This document shows, piece after piece, positions 60,182-64,000 of a DNA stretch of 64,000 nucleotides. The DNA is from Amylostereum areolatum (taxonomy: Eukaryota; Basidiomycota; Agaricomycetes; Russulales; Stereaceae), in the NCBI GenBank assembly GCA_012932865.1, contig SAXG01000053.1, forward strand, positions 1 to 64,000. The letters are read 5' to 3'. Positions within the stretch are counted from its first letter, which is position 1. The number at the start of each line of letters is the position of its first letter. A model generated the notes under the pieces. It saw nothing but the letters and a program-made list of their open reading frames with translations. It was not told where the DNA came from and did no database searches. A program made the position numbers and the translations under genes.

Positions 60182-63100
60182 TCACCGATGTCTTACTTTC
60201 GTCTTGCGTTTCTTTCGTCTCGTTGGTCTTTGTTCTTGCTGTGTTGCAGCGGTTTCGTCACGATCAGTAGCTTCTGTGTTGGTATCTCTGATTGGCTGTG
60301 GTGACAACTTTGGTGCCTTGGGGTTATTCCGGTGGAACTCTGCGATCACAGCTTTTGATCCTTCGAGATTAGATGCGGGTTCCCATGTGTTACCGGAGTC
60401 TGGGTATCCTTTCCATTTTACGAAGTAATGTAACGGTTCAGAATACTGTTTGTCTAATTTTGAGGCTATTATTGTTTCTAGTTCATAGAGTTCTTCATCG
60501 TTTACTAGTTCCGGAGGTGGTTTTTCGTAAGCTTCACCATATTGTTCTGTGTCATGGATCGCTCCATTTCTTTCTTCGTTTGCAGACCTTGTACACGCGA
60601 CGCGCCACGGCACATGACTTCCCTTTGCATCACATGCTCCAACGACGTCATTGCCCGGACTTCCAAACGGCGTTCCGCATCCTTATCTATGACATCATTG
60701 CTCCGGACTTCCGTCCTCCTCCCCATGACTCCTTTCTTATTGTTCCCCCCGCTCGCACCACTATCGCATCGCATCGCACCATCGTTCCCACTTGTATATA
60801 AGGACAGTATCCCTTTTCCCTTTTCCTCAGACTGTCCGTCTCGTCATACGGTACTGTAGCGCACGTTGCACTACCCTAGACCCCGGCACTCTCGAATCTA
60901 TTTTCTTCTCGCTCCTCTCATCGTCGCGACTTAGGCGGTTCATCGGTCTCATAAACTGCGTTTCTGACATTCTGTCTCTTCGAATGGAATCAACAGTGCT
61001 GCGTGGAATACCGGGTGTATTTTCCACTTCGTCGGTAGTTCTAGGCGATAGGTTACCGGTCCTATGACCTTTTCTATTTTGAACGGGCCGAATCGTTTCG
61101 GTGCCAACTTGGTTTTTGGGTATACCGTGTTAAGGTTTTTTCCGTCTAACCATACTTGGTCACCCTGTTTGAGTTGATCTCGCAGCGTGAATGTTTGATC
61201 ATGCTGCATTTTCATTAATTTAGCAGCTATTTCCAGACTTGCTTCTGCGTTGTCCCACGCGTCCTTAAAGTTCTTTATTCTTTCTTCGGCTGTCGGTATT
61301 CGCGGATCGGTCGGTATTGTCGGGTTGAAAATCGGTTGGTATCCGTGTAGGAGTTCAAATGGGGAAGCTTTCGTAGCTGAATGTTGTCGTATATTGTGTG
61401 CGAATTCTGCTTTTGGTAAAAGTTTTGCCCAATTTGTTTGATCTCCGTTGCAGAATGCTCGAAGATATTGTTCTAATTCTTGATTCACTCTTTCTGTTTC
61501 GCCATCTGTTTGGGGATGATACGCTGTACTGAGCGATGAGATAATTCCAAGACTTTCGCAGATGGATTGGAATACTTTGGATGTGAATTGAGGACCTCTG
61601 TCTGATATCATTCTTTTCCATAGTCCGAATCGTCTGTAGACATTGTCGATCAGAAGATCAGCTGTTTCTTCTGTGTTGATCGTCTTTAGGCACGGTGTGA
61701 ATACTGCGGTTTTGGTGAACCTGTCGACGACTACATTGATCGAATTGAATCCATTGGAGATCGGAAGGTCTGTGATGAAATCTGATGTGATTGTTTCCCA
61801 TGGTCGTTCTGGTATTTCCGTAGGTTGTAATGGATGTTTTGCCGGATGCGTGACATTCTTTGTTGACTGGCATACGGGACATCCTTGGACATAGCCTTTT
61901 ACGAAGGAAATCATCTTAGGCCACCAAAAGTTTCTTTGTACCAGTTCTAGAGTTTTCATTTCTCCTGGATGTCCAATCGTCTGGAGATCATGATGCGATT
62001 TTAGGATCATGCGTCGCAGTTCGAGATTCTGTGGTACGTAGATCTTCCCTTTTCTGATGATCAAGTCGTTTTCGAAATTCCAATCTTCAATCCCTTTTGC
62101 AAGGGTGCGTGGCCCCGATCTTTTGATCGTGTCTAGCGCCGTCCATACTTCATCATCTAGGTGCGAGAAGTTCCTTAGTTCTTTGAGAAGTTCTTTATCT
62201 CCGATTGCTTCAACTGTTCCTCTTCCGGTGGCTCTAGCTTTGAATATCGAAGGATGGAGTAAGATTCGTTCATCGTTGTCTGGGATGTCTTCTTTATGAT
62301 CTGGTCTTCTAGAAAGTCCGTCCGCTTTATTTGTACTTCCTGGTTTGTGCACCAGGGTGTAGTCAAAGCGGGATAGATACAGGCTCCATCGTGCTTGTCG
62401 TCGATTAAGTTTCTGGGCTGTTGTGAAGTATTCTAGATTTTTATGATCTGTCCAAATCTCAATCTTGTAGTTCGCTCCTTCTAGATAGTGTCGCCAGTGT
62501 TCCAGAGCTTTTACTACTCCTAAAAGTTCCTTGTCGTATATTTCGTAATTCTGTTCCGCGGGTGATAGTGATTTGGATAGGTACGCGACCGGGTGCCATC
62601 TTTCGGTTTCATCTGGTTGTGATAGAATGGCTCCATATGCGAAGTCGGAGGCATCACTTTCTATACGGAATGGTTTGTTTTCGTCGGGCATGATCAAGAC
62701 GGGGGTGACGTGAATTTGTGTTTCAGTCTTTCGAAAGCGCGTTCACATTCGGTCGTCCAATTCCACTCATGGTCCTTCTTTGTGAGCTGGAATAGTGGCC
62801 TTGCGATCTTAGAATAGTCTTTGATGAAGCGCCTATAGAAATTCCCAAATCCGAGGAAGGATTGAACTTCTTTTACTTTTCTCGGTGTGGGCCATTCAGA
62901 TAGTCCTTGAACTTTGATCGGATCCATCTGTACCTTGTTATGCGTGATTATCACGCCTAGGTATTTGACCGATGATTGTTCGAAGAAGCATTTTTCGGGT
63001 TTTAGGAATAGGTCGTTCCGTTCCAGAATTTGAAGGGCTTCTTTCATCAGTCTTCGGTGTTCGACGAGCATTTCCGTGAATATCAATATGTCGTCCATGT

Positions 63101-64000
63101 ATACTACTACCTTTCCTGTGTCTATTAATTCTTTGAATAGTGCGTTCATCATTGCTTGGAATGTCGCGGGTGAGTTGGTTAGTCCGAAGAACATTACCAT
63201 TGGTTCGAATAGGCCTCTGTTTGTTTTAAACGCGGCTTTCCATTGATCTCCTTCTTTGATCCGAACATTGTTATACCCCCATCGGAGGTCGAGTTTCGAG
63301 AAGATTTTAGCGCCTTTTAATTTGTCGATGAGATCCGAGATAAGAGGGATCGGGTATTCGTTCTTTACTGTGATGGAGTTGAGATAGCGATAATCCTGTA
63401 CTGGCCGAAGGGATCCATCTTTCTTCTTGATAAAAAAGAAGGGCGATGATATCTCCGATTTTGATTCTCGGATGTACCCTTTTCGTAGATGTTCGTCTAC
63501 AAATGTGTCCAATTCTTTTCGTTCTGGTACTGTCATTGGGTATGGTTTACAATTCCGAGGTTTCCATCCTTCAGTTAGGTCTATCGCGTGATCCCAAGGT
63601 CTACTGATTGGAAAGCGTTCCGACGCCTTCTTTTCGAATACCTTTTGATATTGTTTGTAGCTGGGCGGAATCATCTCTTCGAGTGTCTTCTTCTTCTCTC
63701 CTAGGGCCGCTCTTTCTGCGAGTTCTTGTGCCTTAGTTGCTCTTGCTGTTATCCAGATACCGGGTTCGTCCGTTTCTTCTGCAACTGGTATTGTTTCCAT
63801 GTTAGTCTTTCCATGGAACGTTCTGACTATCTTGATCTCGGCGATATCAGAGTCGAATTCGGAATCTTCTTGTTCTTCCATTGTTGCGTGATGGTTTGTC
63901 TTTCGTTCTTTGAATGGTTGTAGAAAGGATTCGTCTTTTCCTTGGACGGTCATCCTTTTACTTGTAGTGGAGCACGTACCTGGGCATGTTTGTAGTGTAA
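60182..64000 (-). pseudogene. Ty3/gypsy pol of an older element: reverse transcriptase, RNase H, integrase, chromodomain
   Basis: It enters from the right edge; the reading frame is open to the window end, so protease and gag lie outside. Reverse transcriptase is at 63,700-62,900 (KKKDGSLRPVQDYRYLN, VYMDDILIF). At 62,700-62,704 a run of five C's (CACCCCCGTC) shifts the frame within SPPVLIMPDE. RNase H (IESDASDFAYG, YDKELLG) and the integrase (GCPVC, MISDRGPQF, TDGETERVN, KRFGPFKIEKV) follow in the second frame. A solo LTR interrupts it at 60,550-60,969 between LIPFEETE and QYGEAYEKPPPE. The chromodomain (YELETIIASK to YFVKWKGYPDSGNTWEP) and a basic tail end it at 60,182. With one frameshift and one insertion it is defective. 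Confidence 0.92.
60550..60969 (+). repeat. Solo LTR of family B (420 bp)
   Basis: TGTCATGGATCGC to CGTTTCTGACA, flanked by TTCTG on both sides (60,545-60,549 and 60,970-60,974). Clearly related to the LTRs at 7,246 and 13,924 but with more differences, so this insertion comes from an older family member. Confidence 0.93.

Overview
This window looks like nuclear DNA of a mushroom-forming basidiomycete (Agaricomycetes). The genes carry many 45-65 bp GT-AG introns. Housekeeping genes are present (adenylosuccinate synthetase, COX16, an intronless tRNA-Val). Fungus-restricted families also occur: a KDZ (Kyakuja-Dileera-Zisupton) transposase with its cysteine cluster, a DUF6535-type membrane protein, and chromodomain Ty3/gypsy retrotransposons. 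I give no species.

Layout. (1) Positions 1 to about 32,945 look like one large KDZ DNA transposon inserted in a Helitron helicase gene. A minisatellite with a GTGGGCCC core every ~45 bp lies at both ends in opposite orientation (1-442; 24,340-25,035 plus 32,533-32,945). Between them are the 11-exon transposase (18,433-22,364) and six further genes of unknown function: a gene built from repeated micro-exons (731-2,232, minus), two tandem paralogues (2,364-3,186 and 3,418-5,759), a long gene on the minus strand (16,803 down to about 6,269), and a divergent pair (22,434-23,106 minus; 23,263-24,002 plus). Two retrotransposons later landed in it. One (6,936-14,343) splits the long minus-strand gene exactly; the other (25,036-32,532) sits in the right-hand minisatellite.

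(2) 32,946-35,945 is a decayed Helitron Rep/PIF1 helicase. (3) 36,595-46,455 is an ordinary gene island: a DUF6535-type membrane protein, two tandem alpha/beta hydrolases, COX16 and ADE12 in divergent orientation, and tRNA-Val(AAC). (4) 46,823-47,477 is a non-autonomous hAT element with perfect 8-bp target duplications. (5) From 47,650 to the end is a nest of broken sequence: an epoxide-hydrolase pseudogene cut by an LTR, one LTR inserted inside another of its own family, an old retroelement whose pol is followed by three more ORFs (a zinc/coiled-coil/CCHC protein, a small basic protein, a one-pass membrane protein), and within these a second full copy of the 25-kb-type element (51,962-59,460) plus two solo LTRs.

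The full-length retroelements share an unusual plan: LTR, a leader ORF, a single in-frame stop codon, a pre-gag/gag frame, an apparent -1 frameshift at TTTTTGA, then pol (protease, reverse transcriptase, RNase H, integrase, chromodomain). In the 25-kb-type family the chromodomain is separated from pol by a TAA present in both copies.

Exon boundaries were worked out by eye from splice signals and reading frame. Where the summed exon length is an exact multiple of three and the domains join correctly (KDZ, ADE12, COX16, both hydrolases, and the genes at 2,364, 22,434 and 23,263) I trust them. The 5' ends of the 3,418 and 36,595 genes and the 3' end of the long minus-strand gene are uncertain.
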